64,000 nucleotides of DNA, from positions 2,666,001-2,730,000 of the forward strand of contig CP082844.1 of NCBI GenBank assembly GCA_019930625.1. Direction: 5' to 3'. Made by a program: the position numbers and the translations under genes. Positions 19,403 through 28,493 of the stretch are shown here, piece by piece (the first letter of the stretch is position 1; each line of letters starts with the position of its first letter). The stretch comes from Nocardia asteroides (lineage in GTDB: Bacteria > Actinomycetota > Actinomycetes > Mycobacteriales > Mycobacteriaceae). The notes under the pieces were generated by a model that did not search any database, was not told the origin of the DNA, and worked only from the letters and a program-made list of their open reading frames with translations.

Positions 19403-19423
19403 GTCGTGCCTCGAGGGCACGGG

Positions 19424-20089
19424 TCAGTTCTGCGGACGGCCGGTGGTGTCCATCCACTTCGTGGTGCCGGGCGGCGCGGCGAGGGTGCTGATCAGATCGA
19501 TACCGGCGATGATCAGAGCCGGTCCGCCGACGACGACGGTCCCGATGATGCCGCCGATGCCCGCGCCCGCGAGCACGGTGCCGATTCCGATGGGGCCGCC
19601 GATGAGGCCGGTCAGCCCGACGATCGCTCCGATGACCGTGCCGATGAATCCGCCGACCGCGGTGGCGATGCCGAACTGCGACAGGAACGCGTCCTGCGCC
19701 CGCTGGTTCTCGAACGGCGACGCGACCGGTGTGGCCGCCGGGCGGGCCTGCGCCGCATCCTTCACGACGGTCAGCTCGAGCACCCGGCCCGCGTCGCGCA
19801 CAACGTGGGGCATGGGATATTCGAGCCCGTCCTGACGGAAGGCGAGCGGCAGTGTGACCGCGACGTTTCCGGCGGTGTCCTTGATGTCCACGGCGCCGGC
19901 GCGCGCCTCGAACGTGCCCGCGGTGAGCGTCGTGACGATCTTGTTCCCGACCAGTTGCGCTTCGTAGCCGATGTCCGGCACCGGCGCCGCGGCCGGTTGC
20001 GCGTTCGTGACGCCCGCTCCTACCGTGAGCGCGGCGATCAGTGGCGCGACTGCGGCGGTGACTTTCCGGAGAATCATTCTCGGTTCCAA
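19424..20089 (-). CDS. Exported or membrane protein with glycine-rich hydrophobic C-terminus (unknown function)
   Basis: A 221-residue protein not assigned to a function. A signal peptide (LRKVTAAVAPLIAALTVGAG, ending TNAQP) is followed by a beta-rich domain of about 95 residues (VGNKIVTTLTAGTFEARAG, then DTAGNVAVTLPL) and a linker. A strongly hydrophobic Gly/Ile-rich C-terminal region (about 130-205) could form two or three membrane passes. Such proteins recur in Nocardia and Rhodococcus as conserved hypotheticals, from memory. It lacks cysteines in the mature part. The upstream AT-richer region may contain its promoter. Confidence 0.7.
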   Translation of the reverse strand: MEPRMILRKVTAAVAPLIAALTVGAGVTNAQPAAAPVPDIGYEAQLVGNKIVTTLTAGTFEARAGAVDIKDTAGNVAVTLPLAFRQDGLEYPMPHVVRDAGRVLELTVVKDAAQARPAATPVASPFENQRAQDAFLSQFGIATAVGGFIGTVIGAIVGLTGLIGGPIGIGTVLAGAGIGGIIGTVVVGGPALIIAGIDLISTLAAPPGTTKWMDTTGRPQN

Positions 20090-20686
20090 TCTTCATCAGG
20101 TTTCGAGCAATAGAGAACGCGGCACACGCCGAAAATCCTTCCCCCACTGGCGTGTAGATCCGTGATGTGATCAAGAAGACAGCTACTTCTGAGTGGTAAC
20201 TGTACTGTGGCTGAGGGGGTTTAGGACCTTATTTTCAGGGGTAATCTTCCGCTTTTTTCCACCTATCCAGTGTTATAGCTGATAGCTATTCCACGGCAAG
20301 GGCGTGTGGAGGTTCGGCCGCTTCGGTCGTGGTCGTTGAATGCGGCGCGGTGAAATCCTCGGAACGGATTGTCGATCTCGGTAGATCCCACGGAGGTTCA
20401 CGAAAGAAATGTCGCGGTACATCAGGGGCTTTCGATCGCATCCCCAGAGGCGTGGGTGTGTGGAGACATCACCCGGCGCGCGGGATCGCGCAGCAAGCGG
20501 CGCGATCCGGGCCGCCCCACCGCTTGGTCGGGCACATGACAATCGGCTCTGCACTCCAGCGCCGGGGCGAACCTGTCAGCACTACCGATTGGTTTCCGTC
20601 GAAACGTGACCCGGGTGGGCTTGCAAATACTCGGCGAATCTCGGGGCCATAACTTCGCCAGGACTGTCAGCTCTTTCGGTGTGTGT
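20090..20686. other. Intergenic region, about 600 bp, with operator-like palindrome
   Basis: I see no convincing gene here. The part next to the 20089 gene is AT-richer than its surroundings (around 20160-20290) and probably holds that gene's promoter. ATAGCT-GAT-AGCTAT at 20275-20289 is a perfect 6-bp-arm inverted repeat that could be an operator. An ORF at 20409-20609 (+) has weak coding character. The right part is the 3' flank of the ECF transporter operon. Confidence 0.5.
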
Positions 20687-21424
20687 TCAGAACAGCAAGT
20701 GCAGAGCAATGGAGCCGAGGCAGACGCCGACGATCAGCGCGAGCGCCAGCGCGTCGCGCAGGCCGGGAGCGCTGGGGTGGGCGGTGAGCTGCCCGGTGCC
20801 GCCGCGCGCGGTGATCGCCTCACCCAGTTCACCGGCACGGCGGGTGGACACCGCCATGGCCGCGGTGAGGATGTCGATGAGCGGGTTGTCGGCGGCTCGG
20901 GCGAGCATGCCGTCCTTGGGGCGTAGGCGACGAGCGGCCCGCAGTACTCGAATCTCCTCCATGAGCAGCGGCAGACCGCGGAGGGTGAGCGCCACGACGA
21001 CGGCCCACTCGTCCACCGGGATCCGAAGTCTGCGCAGCGGCGCACCCAGCTTGGCGAGAGCGGGGGCGATATCGCCCATCGGCGTGGTCCACGCGATGAG
21101 GAACGAGGCGGCGATCAGGATCAGGGTGAAGGTCGCGATCTGCGCGTAGCGCAGCACCGCCGCCCCGCCGACCGGCACGGTGATCAGGCCTCCGACGACG
21201 AACAGCGCCCAGAACCACCAGGGCAGACGCGGCAGTGTGCCCAGCGGCAGCCGGGCGGCGACGCCGACGAACACGAGGAACGCCGTCATCACACCGAGCA
21301 CCGGCCAGGACGGCAGGAACATCAGCACCAGGCTGATCAGGAACACTCCGATCATCTTGGTACCCGCCCACAGGCGATGCACCGGGCTGGCGACGGGCAC
21401 TTGGCGCAGCAGGACGGTGCTCAT
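20687..21424 (-). CDS. ECF transporter transmembrane component EcfT (Rv2325c-like)
   Basis: A 245-residue integral membrane protein with about five hydrophobic segments (MIGVFLISLVLMFLP, FVGVAARLP, FWALFVVGGLITVPVG, FTLILIAASFLIAW and a C-terminal helix). The cytoplasmic coupling loops carry the EcfT signature Ala-Arg-Arg-Leu-Arg-Pro (RAARRLRPKDG) and a second AxxxRG-like RRAGELGEA. It couples ATPase motion to a vitamin- or metal-binding S component. ATG 21424 overlaps the stop of the ATPase gene by ATGA, so the two are co-translated. The architecture recalls M. tuberculosis Rv2326c-Rv2325c. Confidence 0.88.
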   Translation of the reverse strand: MSTVLLRQVPVASPVHRLWAGTKMIGVFLISLVLMFLPSWPVLGVMTAFLVFVGVAARLPLGTLPRLPWWFWALFVVGGLITVPVGGAAVLRYAQIATFTLILIAASFLIAWTTPMGDIAPALAKLGAPLRRLRIPVDEWAVVVALTLRGLPLLMEEIRVLRAARRLRPKDGMLARAADNPLIDILTAAMAVSTRRAGELGEAITARGGTGQLTAHPSAPGLRDALALALIVGVCLGSIALHLLF

Positions 21425-23547
21425 GATCGACCTCCGTGCTCGAATCGCCACGCTGTCTCACCCGTGGCGCGCAATGCTCCTTGTCCGGGATCTGCTTGCG
21501 CCGCGGCCTTGCGCGCCGCCGGCGTGGCGTCCCATGCGGCCTCCGCGCTCAGAATGCGTCCCGAGCGCAGGTGTACCGTGCGGTCGCACACCGCTGCCAT
21601 GTCGGCCACGTCGTGCGAGATGACGATCAGCGTCAATCCGGAATCCCGCAGGCGTGCGAGCAACTCCACGATGTCGGCCCTGCCCTCCGGGTCGAGGCCG
21701 GCCAGTGGTTCGTCGAGCACGACCACCTGAGGATGGCTGGCCACGATCGCGGCGAGCACCACGCGTTTGGCCTGGCCGCCGCTGAGTTCCTCGATCGAGC
21801 GCGCGGCCAGTGACCGGTCCAGCCCGACCGCGTCCAGCGCGCGCCCGACCGCACCGGAGCCCGTTGCCCGGCCGCCCCAGTCCGCGATCTCCGCGCCGAC
21901 GGTCTGCTTCTGCAATTGCAGGCGGGAATGCTGGAAGGCCAGCTCCACCCGGCCGATCTGTTTGCTGATCGGCTTGCCGCGCAGTTCGCAGCGTCCGGAA
22001 CTCGGTTCGATGAGGCCTGCCATGATCCAGGCGAGGGTGGACTTGCCCGAGCCGTTCCCGCCGACGATGAGCAACGCCTCACCCTGCCGGACGGAGAGGT
22101 CGACGCCGTGCAGGGCGGGCGCTTCCCACGGCGTCGCGCGGTTGTAGGTGTGCCGGACATCGCGCAGTTCGAGGATCGGCTCGCCCATCGGCCTGCGCCG
22201 GGTGTCGCGCACCGGACGTGGCCACGCGGGCAGCCGCTCGACCGACCGTCCCGCCGCCAGGTGCACGATGCGGTCCGCGGCCGCGGCGTCGGCTTCGTGG
22301 TGGGTCACCAGCACCACGGCCATCGGATGCCGTTTCGGCAGCGCGGCCAGCAGTTCCACCAGTTCCCGGCGCCCGTCCGGATCGACCATCGAGGTCGCTT
22401 CGTCGGCGATCAGCAGTGCGGGCCGCCGGGCCAGCGCCGCCGCGACCGCCAGCCGCTGCTGCTGTCCGCCGGAGAGCGTGGCGGTCTCCTTCGCCCCCAT
22501 TCCGGCGAGACCGACTTCCTCGAGCAATCCGCCGACGTCCACTTCGGCGGCCAGCCGCGGGGGCAGTCCCCACACGACGTCGTCGGCGACGAGCACGCCG
22601 AGGGTCTGGCTCTCCGGTCGCTGCAATACCAGCGCCGTCCCCCCGAGCCTGCCGAGTCCGGCCGACCCGGGACGCTGCACCGATCCCGAGGTCGGCGGCA
22701 ATCCGGCGAGCAGACGGGTCAGCGTCGACTTGCCCGAACCGTTGTGCCCTACCACGGCGACGAATTCGCCGACCTCGACGGTCAGGTCGATCTCGCGCAG
22801 CGCCTCGCGCATCGCGCCGGGGTAGCGGAAACCGGCATCGCGCAGCGTGACCGGCAACGGCGCGATGGGCCGATCGTCCAGCGGTGCGTCGAGCCGGTCC
22901 CGGCCGGGCAGCCAGGCGAGCCGGTCCAGCACCGAGCCGAGGACGTACCAGGAGAACATGCCGGTGGCCACCATGCCGAGCGCGACGCCGCCGCCCATCC
23001 AGACCCACCACCAGCGCAGCACCGCGTCGGTCAGGTCCGCCACGAACTGCCCCAGCGGCGCCAGTTGCGCCTCACGCGCGAGATCTTGCAGGCCGCGCGA
23101 GAGGTTGCGGATGTTGTCGAAGAACAGGTTGCGCACGGTGGACAGCACCAACAGCGATCCGACGGCGAACGCCGCCCAGGCCAGCCCGGCAAGCAGCGAG
23201 AGCCCGAACACCGCGACGACACCACGCCCGCGCCGCTTCACCGTGCCGATGATCCCGCCCATGGTCGCCGCCGCGACCAACGCCGTCGCCGACGCCATAC
23301 CGGCCGCGACGAAGGTGACCAACGTCGCCGCGATCGTCGCGGTGACCAGGGCGCGCAGCCGGAAGCGGTGCGCGATCAGCCCGATCGGGACCGCGGCGAC
23401 CAGGTTCAGGGCGGCCGCGAACGGAACCACCGATCCGACGGTCACCAACCCGACGGTGGCTCCGCCCAGCACCGCGCCGGTGGCCAGCTCGATCGGACGC
23501 AGCGGCCCCCGCACATCCGGGTCGCCCGGACGGGGCAGTTCATTCAC
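21421..23547 (-). CDS. ECF transporter: membrane substrate-binding-like domain fused to two ABC ATPases (Rv2326c-like)
   Basis: A 708-residue fusion. Residues 1-215 are hydrophobic with about six helices, resembling an S component or DUF-type membrane domain. Two ABC ATPase domains follow, with Walker A GHNGSGKST (about 270) and GGNGSGKST (about 495) and signatures LSGGQQQR and LSGGQAKR; Walker B/D-loops are LLIADEATSMVD and VVVLDEPLAGLD. With EcfT it would form a complete group-I ECF importer in two polypeptides. The imported substrate is unknown and no riboswitch was recognised upstream. ATG 23547; intergenic DNA to the next minus-strand gene is 75 bp. Confidence 0.9.
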   Translation of the reverse strand: MNELPRPGDPDVRGPLRPIELATGAVLGGATVGLVTVGSVVPFAAALNLVAAVPIGLIAHRFRLRALVTATIAATLVTFVAAGMASATALVAAATMGGIIGTVKRRGRGVVAVFGLSLLAGLAWAAFAVGSLLVLSTVRNLFFDNIRNLSRGLQDLAREAQLAPLGQFVADLTDAVLRWWWVWMGGGVALGMVATGMFSWYVLGSVLDRLAWLPGRDRLDAPLDDRPIAPLPVTLRDAGFRYPGAMREALREIDLTVEVGEFVAVVGHNGSGKSTLTRLLAGLPPTSGSVQRPGSAGLGRLGGTALVLQRPESQTLGVLVADDVVWGLPPRLAAEVDVGGLLEEVGLAGMGAKETATLSGGQQQRLAVAAALARRPALLIADEATSMVDPDGRRELVELLAALPKRHPMAVVLVTHHEADAAAADRIVHLAAGRSVERLPAWPRPVRDTRRRPMGEPILELRDVRHTYNRATPWEAPALHGVDLSVRQGEALLIVGGNGSGKSTLAWIMAGLIEPSSGRCELRGKPISKQIGRVELAFQHSRLQLQKQTVGAEIADWGGRATGSGAVGRALDAVGLDRSLAARSIEELSGGQAKRVVLAAIVASHPQVVVLDEPLAGLDPEGRADIVELLARLRDSGLTLIVISHDVADMAAVCDRTVHLRSGRILSAEAAWDATPAARKAAAQADPGQGALRATGETAWRFEHGGRS

Positions 23548-23622
23548 AGCACAAGTCTGCCAGCCCGGCGAGGTCGGCCGGGTCAGGGCGAATTCGAGCG
23601 AGGCTCTCGACGCCGCCGTCCG

Positions 23623-25089
23623 TCACGAGACCGGTGTGAGGGTGTAGTGGCTTGGGTCGAGGCGACGGGTGTGGCGGCGGTAGCTGGTCTGCGAGCCGGG
23701 CCAGTTGTTGGTGATGCGGCCCGCGGCGTTGCGGTACCAGCTGGAGCAGAAGTTCCACGGCGTCCGGGCCAGGCGTTGCTGGAGAGCGGTGTTGTAGTGC
23801 TCCTCCAGATCGGCGCGAACGTCGACGCAGTGGCCGGGGTGGTCGGCGAGCAACTGCACGGCCTGGCGGATGTAGCGGGTCTGCGACTCGATCATGTAGA
23901 TGATCGAGCCGACGCCGAGATTGGTGTTCGGGCCGTAGACCAGGAACAGGTTCGGGAAGTCGGGCACGGTGATGCCGTAGTACGCGTGCGCGCCGTCGGC
24001 CCAGGCGTCGGCCAGCTTGCGGCCCCCGCGGCCGTAGATGTCCATCGGCCACAGGAACTCCGTGCCCTTGAAACCGGTGCCGTAGACGATCACGTCCGCC
24101 TCGTGCGTGACTCCGTCGGCGGTGCGTACGCCCTGCGGGGTGATCGCGCTGATCGCCGTGGTCTCCACCCGCACGTTCGGTTGGGTGAGCGCGGGGTAGT
24201 AGTCGTTGGAGAACAGCGCGCGCTTGCATCCGATCGGATAGCCGGGCGTGAGCTTGGCCCGCAATCGCGGGTCCTCGACCTGTTTGGCGAGGTGCCGGGA
24301 GGCGATGCGGCCCACCAGCCGTGCGATGGCAGGGACCTCCACCAGCCCGAGGGAGACGAACTCCGCGATCGACCACCACCCGAACCGCTCGGCCAGCAGC
24401 GCGCCCGGTACCCGCGCGAACAGGTTGTGCTGGATCGGCGAGTAATCGGTGTCGAACTTCGGGATCACCCAGGCGGGAGTGCGCTGGAACAGCGTGAGGT
24501 GGGCGACCGCGGGCTGGATTTCCGGGATGTACTGCACGGCGCTGGCTCCGGTGCCGATGCAGGCGACGCGTTTGCCGCTCAGGACGACGTCGTGGTCCCA
24601 CTCTGCCGAATGGAACGACGGGCCCGCGAAGGTGTCGATGCCGGGAATGTCGGGCATGGACGGACGCGACAGCTGACCCACCGCAGAGATCAGCACGTCC
24701 ACGCTCCGGGTATCCCCGTCGGCGGTACGGATGGTCCACCGACCGGTGGCGTCGTCGAACTCGGCGTCGGTGACGCTCGTGCCGAAGCGGACCGACTCCA
24801 GCACGCCGTGCCGTTCGGCGACGCCGCGCAGGTATTCGTGGATGGCGGCACGCCCGGAGTACCGCTGCGGCCAGTCCGGCTTGGGTTCGAACGAGTACGA
24901 GTACAGCGGGGACGGCACGTCGCAGGCCGCGCCGGGGTAGGTGTTCTCCCGCCACACCCCGCCGATGTCCTCGGCGCGCTCCAGAATGATGATGTCGTCG
25001 AAGCCGTTGCGGCGCAGTTCGACCGCCATGCCGATGCCGCCGAAGCCCGCGCCGATGACGAGGACCGATGGCCGACGCCGCCCTGTCAT
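23623..25089 (-). CDS. Flavin-containing Baeyer-Villiger monooxygenase
   Basis: A 488-residue FAD/NADPH monooxygenase. FAD motif VIGAGFGGIGMAVEL is at the N-terminus and NADPH motif ACIGTGASAVQ in the middle. The Baeyer-Villiger fingerprint F-x-G-x3-H-x3-W-D is visible as FAGPSFHSAEWD. It inserts oxygen next to a carbonyl, turning ketones into esters or lactones; the substrate is unknown. ATG 25089 has AGGAG about 7 nt upstream and starts the homologous region. It is divergent from an AraC-type regulator with an 85-bp shared promoter region, which suggests that the regulator controls it. Confidence 0.88.
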   Translation of the reverse strand: MTGRRRPSVLVIGAGFGGIGMAVELRRNGFDDIIILERAEDIGGVWRENTYPGAACDVPSPLYSYSFEPKPDWPQRYSGRAAIHEYLRGVAERHGVLESVRFGTSVTDAEFDDATGRWTIRTADGDTRSVDVLISAVGQLSRPSMPDIPGIDTFAGPSFHSAEWDHDVVLSGKRVACIGTGASAVQYIPEIQPAVAHLTLFQRTPAWVIPKFDTDYSPIQHNLFARVPGALLAERFGWWSIAEFVSLGLVEVPAIARLVGRIASRHLAKQVEDPRLRAKLTPGYPIGCKRALFSNDYYPALTQPNVRVETTAISAITPQGVRTADGVTHEADVIVYGTGFKGTEFLWPMDIYGRGGRKLADAWADGAHAYYGITVPDFPNLFLVYGPNTNLGVGSIIYMIESQTRYIRQAVQLLADHPGHCVDVRADLEEHYNTALQQRLARTPWNFCSSWYRNAAGRITNNWPGSQTSYRRHTRRLDPSHYTLTPVS

Positions 25090-25174
25090 GTGACACTCCT
25101 CACTCCGACCGTAGCTGACTCCACTGTAGGAGCCGCCGTGCCGTCGTATAGAGAAATTCGGCCATAATGTCCGC

Positions 25175-26236
25175 GTGGAGCGGGTACAGGATCCGGACAT
25201 CCGCGATTGGAACTTTCCGCGCGGCGTGGCCAGCGTGGCGCTGATGGTCGGCTACGCGGCCGAACACGGCGTTCCCGCTGCCCACATGCTGCGCGGTACC
25301 GCGCTCTTCGAGCAGCAATTGCGCGATCCGGACGCACAGATCGATGCGCACACCGAGCTGGCAGTCGTGCGCAATCTCGTCCGTGAGCTCGCCGGCCGGC
25401 CCGCGCTGGGCGTGGAGATCGGTCGCCGCTACCGGATCACCACCTTCGGCATCTTCGGCTTCGCCTGCGTCAGCAGCCCGACGCTGGGTGAAGCGATCAG
25501 CTTCGCGCTGCGTTATCTGGACCTCAGCTTCACGTTCTGCCTGCCGGTGGCCGAGTGGGGCGACAGCGAGTTCGTCGCGGTGGTGCACGACGAGTCGGTG
25601 CCGACGGACGTGCGCCAATTCCTTGTCGAACGCGACGTCACCGCGATGCATCGGGTGATGAGCGATCTGCTCGGCACCCCCTTGCCGCTGACCAGGGCGG
25701 AATTCCGTTTTCCCGCGCCCGCTCACGCGGACCGAATCATGGACGTCACCGTGGTCGCGCCGCGTTTCGGGATGCCGCGCAACCTGTTCGCGATCGAGCC
25801 GATGCTGCTGGAACAACCGTTGCCGCAGGCCAACGAGCACACCTGGGCGATGTGCCTGGCGCAGTGCCGTGATCTGGTGCACCGCCGCAGGGCCCGCACC
25901 GGCATCGCGGCCGAGGTACGCGAGCGGCTGGTGCCGCGCGGCGGCGCGGACGGTTTCGCCGCCCCGCCCGGCATCGACGCGGTGGCGAACGATCTCAACA
26001 TGAGCACGCGCACGCTGCGGCGTCATCTGGACGCGGCGGGCACCAGCTATCGCGCGTTGCTGGACGAAGTACGGCGCGCTCTGGCAGAGGAAATGCTCAC
26101 CGCCACACCGCTTTCGGTGAGCGATGTGGCGATCCGGCTCGGCTATGCCGAAGCCTCGACTTTCATCTTCGCCTTCAAAAGGTGGACCGGTAACACGCCG
26201 GCGGCCTACCGCCGGGAGCGCGCCGTCCGACGCTAG
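25175..26236 (+). CDS. AraC-family transcriptional regulator
   Basis: A 353-residue regulator with the N-terminal arabinose-binding-like domain of the OruR/MmoR group (RGVASVALMVGYAAEHGV, then GFACVSSPTLGEAISFALRY). The C-terminal AraC double helix-turn-helix (VANDLNMSTRTLRRHLDAAG and VAIRLGYAEASTFIFAFKRW) occupies about residues 265-345. Start GTG 25175. Divergent from the Baeyer-Villiger monooxygenase, which is its probable target; a steroid, terpene or ketone effector would fit. Its stop overlaps the convergent gene's stop by 4 bp (CTAG). Confidence 0.9.
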   Translation: MERVQDPDIRDWNFPRGVASVALMVGYAAEHGVPAAHMLRGTALFEQQLRDPDAQIDAHTELAVVRNLVRELAGRPALGVEIGRRYRITTFGIFGFACVSSPTLGEAISFALRYLDLSFTFCLPVAEWGDSEFVAVVHDESVPTDVRQFLVERDVTAMHRVMSDLLGTPLPLTRAEFRFPAPAHADRIMDVTVVAPRFGMPRNLFAIEPMLLEQPLPQANEHTWAMCLAQCRDLVHRRRARTGIAAEVRERLVPRGGADGFAAPPGIDAVANDLNMSTRTLRRHLDAAGTSYRALLDEVRRALAEEMLTATPLSVSDVAIRLGYAEASTFIFAFKRWTGNTPAAYRRERAVRR

Positions 26237-26910
26237 GCGCCTTCGCCGCGGCCGCTCCGGCTGCCGGTGTAGGCCAGCTCGCGGATCTTGCCGACGGCTT
26301 TCGGGAACAGCTCCACCTCGGGCGGATGGTTCAGCATCGGATCGAAGTAATCCGTTCGATGCTCGGCGGATTCCGCGGGACGCAACGTGAGTTCGGCGAC
26401 CCGCCAGGCCGGTCCGACGAGGCGGCTCGCGGTGAGGGTGAAGCTCACCAGGTCCTCGTTCATGTGGGCTTGCATCGACTCGAGCGACGCCGAGGCCGGT
26501 TGAACGCTGTCCGGTTCGGCGAAGAACCAGGTCGGCGCGGAGTTGTCGATCCGGTAGGGCATCAGGCAGCCGTAGCGTGCGGTGGCCCAGCCGCGCGCCG
26601 GGGTGATCACGAAGCGGCCGAGCGGTCCCCGGCCGGTGGTGGCCAACGCGAAATCCCAAGGCTGGTCGTCATGGCCGAGCACCCGGAAGGCCAAGCCCAG
26701 GACATCGGGCAGTCCGTCCGGCATCCCGACACCCTTGGACAGCCGTGCGATCACCGCGCGATCACCGGGGCCGAACAGCGGCTCGAACTCGGGTTCCGCG
26801 TGCAGACGACCGGCCAGGTGCAACCCGTTCGGGTGGAATACCCGCGCATGCCGGATCCGTGCTCCGGCCGCGAACGCGTTCTTCACCACTGCGGCTGGTA
26901 GATCGACCAT
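26233..26910 (-). CDS. Conserved protein with catalase-like fold (function unknown)
   Basis: A 225-residue protein. The segment RHARVFHPNGLHLAGRL followed by GDRAVIARLSKGVGMPDGLPDVLGLAFRVL resembles the N-terminal haem-facing part of catalases (His-containing RxFHx-G, then V-x-R-x-S-x-G-x2-D-x3-D-x-R-G-F). It is far shorter than a true catalase and lacks its C-terminal haem-ligand Tyr region, so a lipid- or haem-binding role is possible. Related actinobacterial proteins are often called phosphodiesterase; I see no phosphodiesterase motif. It lies 66 bp downstream of the calcineurin-like phosphodiesterase gene on the same strand and may be read with it. Confidence 0.6.
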   Translation of the reverse strand: MVDLPAAVVKNAFAAGARIRHARVFHPNGLHLAGRLHAEPEFEPLFGPGDRAVIARLSKGVGMPDGLPDVLGLAFRVLGHDDQPWDFALATTGRGPLGRFVITPARGWATARYGCLMPYRIDNSAPTWFFAEPDSVQPASASLESMQAHMNEDLVSFTLTASRLVGPAWRVAELTLRPAESAEHRTDYFDPMLNHPPEVELFPKAVGKIRELAYTGSRSGRGEGA

Positions 26911-26976
26911 GGTGATCCTCCCGGGTAGGCGTCGTGTGCCTCCCGATTGCCCGGGCTCGTGCCGGGTAAACCGCGC

Positions 26977-27762
26977 TCAGGCCGGTTGCACGCCGATCCG
27001 GCCGCTCATCGGAACGGACCGGAAATGGGTGGTGAGCCGGTGGTCGTCATCGATGACGTGCAGCGAGACCGCCGGGTCAGGGGCGTAGTCCATGACGTGA
27101 TCGGGCAGGTCGAGTTCCCACTCGCCGCTCAGCACCGACGCGGTGCTGGGGGCGACCAGCAGCGGGCGTCCCCCGAACGTGGTGGTCGCGGCCGAATGCG
27201 CGTGGCCGGTGAGCACGGCGAGGATCCGGTCGTCACCGGCGACCAGGTCGGCCAGCCGCTGCGGGTCGGCGAGGGAGATCTCGTCGACGATCGGGCTGAA
27301 CAGGTGCGCGGGGGGATGGTGCAGCGCGAGCAGGATCGGCTTGCCCGCGGGCGCGGCGTCGAGCACCTCGCCCAGCCACCGGTAGGTCTCCTCGGCAAGT
27401 CGACCGCCTGCCTCGCCCGGGACGCTCGAATCCAGCAGCGCGATGGTGAGATCGCCGATGCGGTGCACGTGGTTGATCGGTGCGTCGGAGGTGGGCTCGC
27501 CGAGCAGGCCGGTGCGGAACCCGGCGCGGTCGTCGTGATTGCCGGGGATGGCGTACACCGGGGTCTCGGCGTGGAACGCGAGCTTGGCCTCCGCGTACTG
27601 CTCGGGTTTGCCGGATTCGGTGACGTCGCCGGTCACCAGGATGGCATCGGGTCTGCGGCGCAGGCCGGCGAGGAACGCCATGACCCGCTGTACACGTTCG
27701 GCGTTGCGGGTGCCGAGATCGAAATGTGTGTCGCTGACCTGAGCCACCAGGATCATCGGCAT
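26977..27762 (-). CDS. Calcineurin-like metallophosphoesterase, probable cyclic-nucleotide phosphodiesterase (CpdA/Rv0805-like)
   Basis: A 261-residue class III cyclic-nucleotide phosphodiesterase-like enzyme. All dinuclear metal motifs are present: SDTHF, TGDVTESG, GNHDDR, LHHPP and GHAHS. It would hydrolyse cAMP (or another phosphodiester) in the cytoplasm. The C-terminal extension (VIDDDHRLTTHF) is of typical length. A class III nucleotide cyclase lies 2.3 kb away on the same strand, not in the same operon. The start ATG 27762 is the second codon of a possible earlier reading but fits the family. Confidence 0.88.
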   Translation of the reverse strand: MPMILVAQVSDTHFDLGTRNAERVQRVMAFLAGLRRRPDAILVTGDVTESGKPEQYAEAKLAFHAETPVYAIPGNHDDRAGFRTGLLGEPTSDAPINHVHRIGDLTIALLDSSVPGEAGGRLAEETYRWLGEVLDAAPAGKPILLALHHPPAHLFSPIVDEISLADPQRLADLVAGDDRILAVLTGHAHSAATTTFGGRPLLVAPSTASVLSGEWELDLPDHVMDYAPDPAVSLHVIDDDHRLTTHFRSVPMSGRIGVQPA

Positions 27763-28004
27763 TCGCTTTCGCTAGGGGTTCGCTGCACTGCGTCAGAGTG
27801 TGCGCGCGTCGCGCCCGCCGCACGCCATCAGGCTAATTGACCTGCGTATTACGCGTCGCCATGACGCTCGCCACCGCGCGAATGATGTCCGCCGGTATGT
27901 GCGGAGAGTCACATTGTGAAGCGTGTGGTGGTGCTGGTCGGGGCTCCGTATCGAGCGGTCCCGGCACATGGAAGGTGGCGCCGATGCCCGTGCTTTTGGA
28001 AACG

Positions 28005-28442
28005 TCAGGATGCGGGCGGTTCGGACACCGCGTCGGAGAGGGTGCGCAGGGCGCGCAGGAAAACGCGGCGGTCCGATGCGGGAAGCCGTTCGAGCAGGCG
28101 GTCCTCGCCGGCCTGGATGTCGTGCTGGGCGCGGTCGCGCAGATCGCGGCCCGCGTCGGTGAGCGACACCAGGTTGACCCGCCGGTCCGCGGGGTCCGGC
28201 TCGCGGGTGATCAGTCCCCGGCGCTGGAGTTCGTCGAGCACGCCGATGATGCGGGTCTTGTCCGCGCCGATCGCCTTGGCCAGCGCCGCCTGGGTGTGGA
28301 CGGGTTCGGAGTCGAGGCCGAGCAGCACGGCGTAGCCCCACATCGACAGCTCGTGGCGCTCCAGCACGGGCAGCTCCAGGGCCATCAACGCCCGGCCGAG
28401 CGGCACGAGCATCGCGGCGAGATCGGGACGGACGTTCGGCAT
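28005..28442 (-). CDS. MarR-family transcriptional regulator
   Basis: A 145-residue winged-helix MarR protein: helix-turn-helix around HTQAALAKAIGADKTRIIGVLDELQRRGLI and wing REPDPADRRVNLVSLTDAGRDL. No cysteine pair for redox sensing. ATG 28442 is chosen since the homology begins there; an upstream extension to 28532 crosses the promoter region. It is divergent from the DinB-like gene at 28494, with a palindromic operator candidate in the 51-bp gap, so it probably represses both genes in response to a small phenolic-like ligand. Confidence 0.88.
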   Translation of the reverse strand: MPNVRPDLAAMLVPLGRALMALELPVLERHELSMWGYAVLLGLDSEPVHTQAALAKAIGADKTRIIGVLDELQRRGLITREPDPADRRVNLVSLTDAGRDLRDRAQHDIQAGEDRLLERLPASDRRVFLRALRTLSDAVSEPPAS

Positions 28443-28477
28443 GGATCGACGATACTGCTTGGCAAATCGTACGCTTA

Positions 28478-28492
28478 AGCTTACTATAAGCT
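28478..28492. promoter_or_regulatory. Candidate MarR operator
   Basis: Perfect inverted repeat AGCTTA-CTA-TAAGCT immediately before the ATG of the 28494 gene and 36 bp from the MarR start. GCTTA half-sites recur on both sides (acgcttaagc, atgctta). Placement in the divergent promoter is what MarR autoregulation would need. Confidence 0.6.
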
Positions 28493-28493
28493 C

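Noticed and set aside
20409..20609. A 66-codon plus-strand frame in the 20 kb gap
   Set aside because: Ribosome site is 12 nt away, no recognisable fold, composition typical of non-coding high-GC DNA.
21916..25167. A 1,083-codon plus-strand open frame across the ECF and monooxygenase genes
   Set aside because: It crosses two unrelated minus-strand genes with strong motifs and has shadow-like composition.
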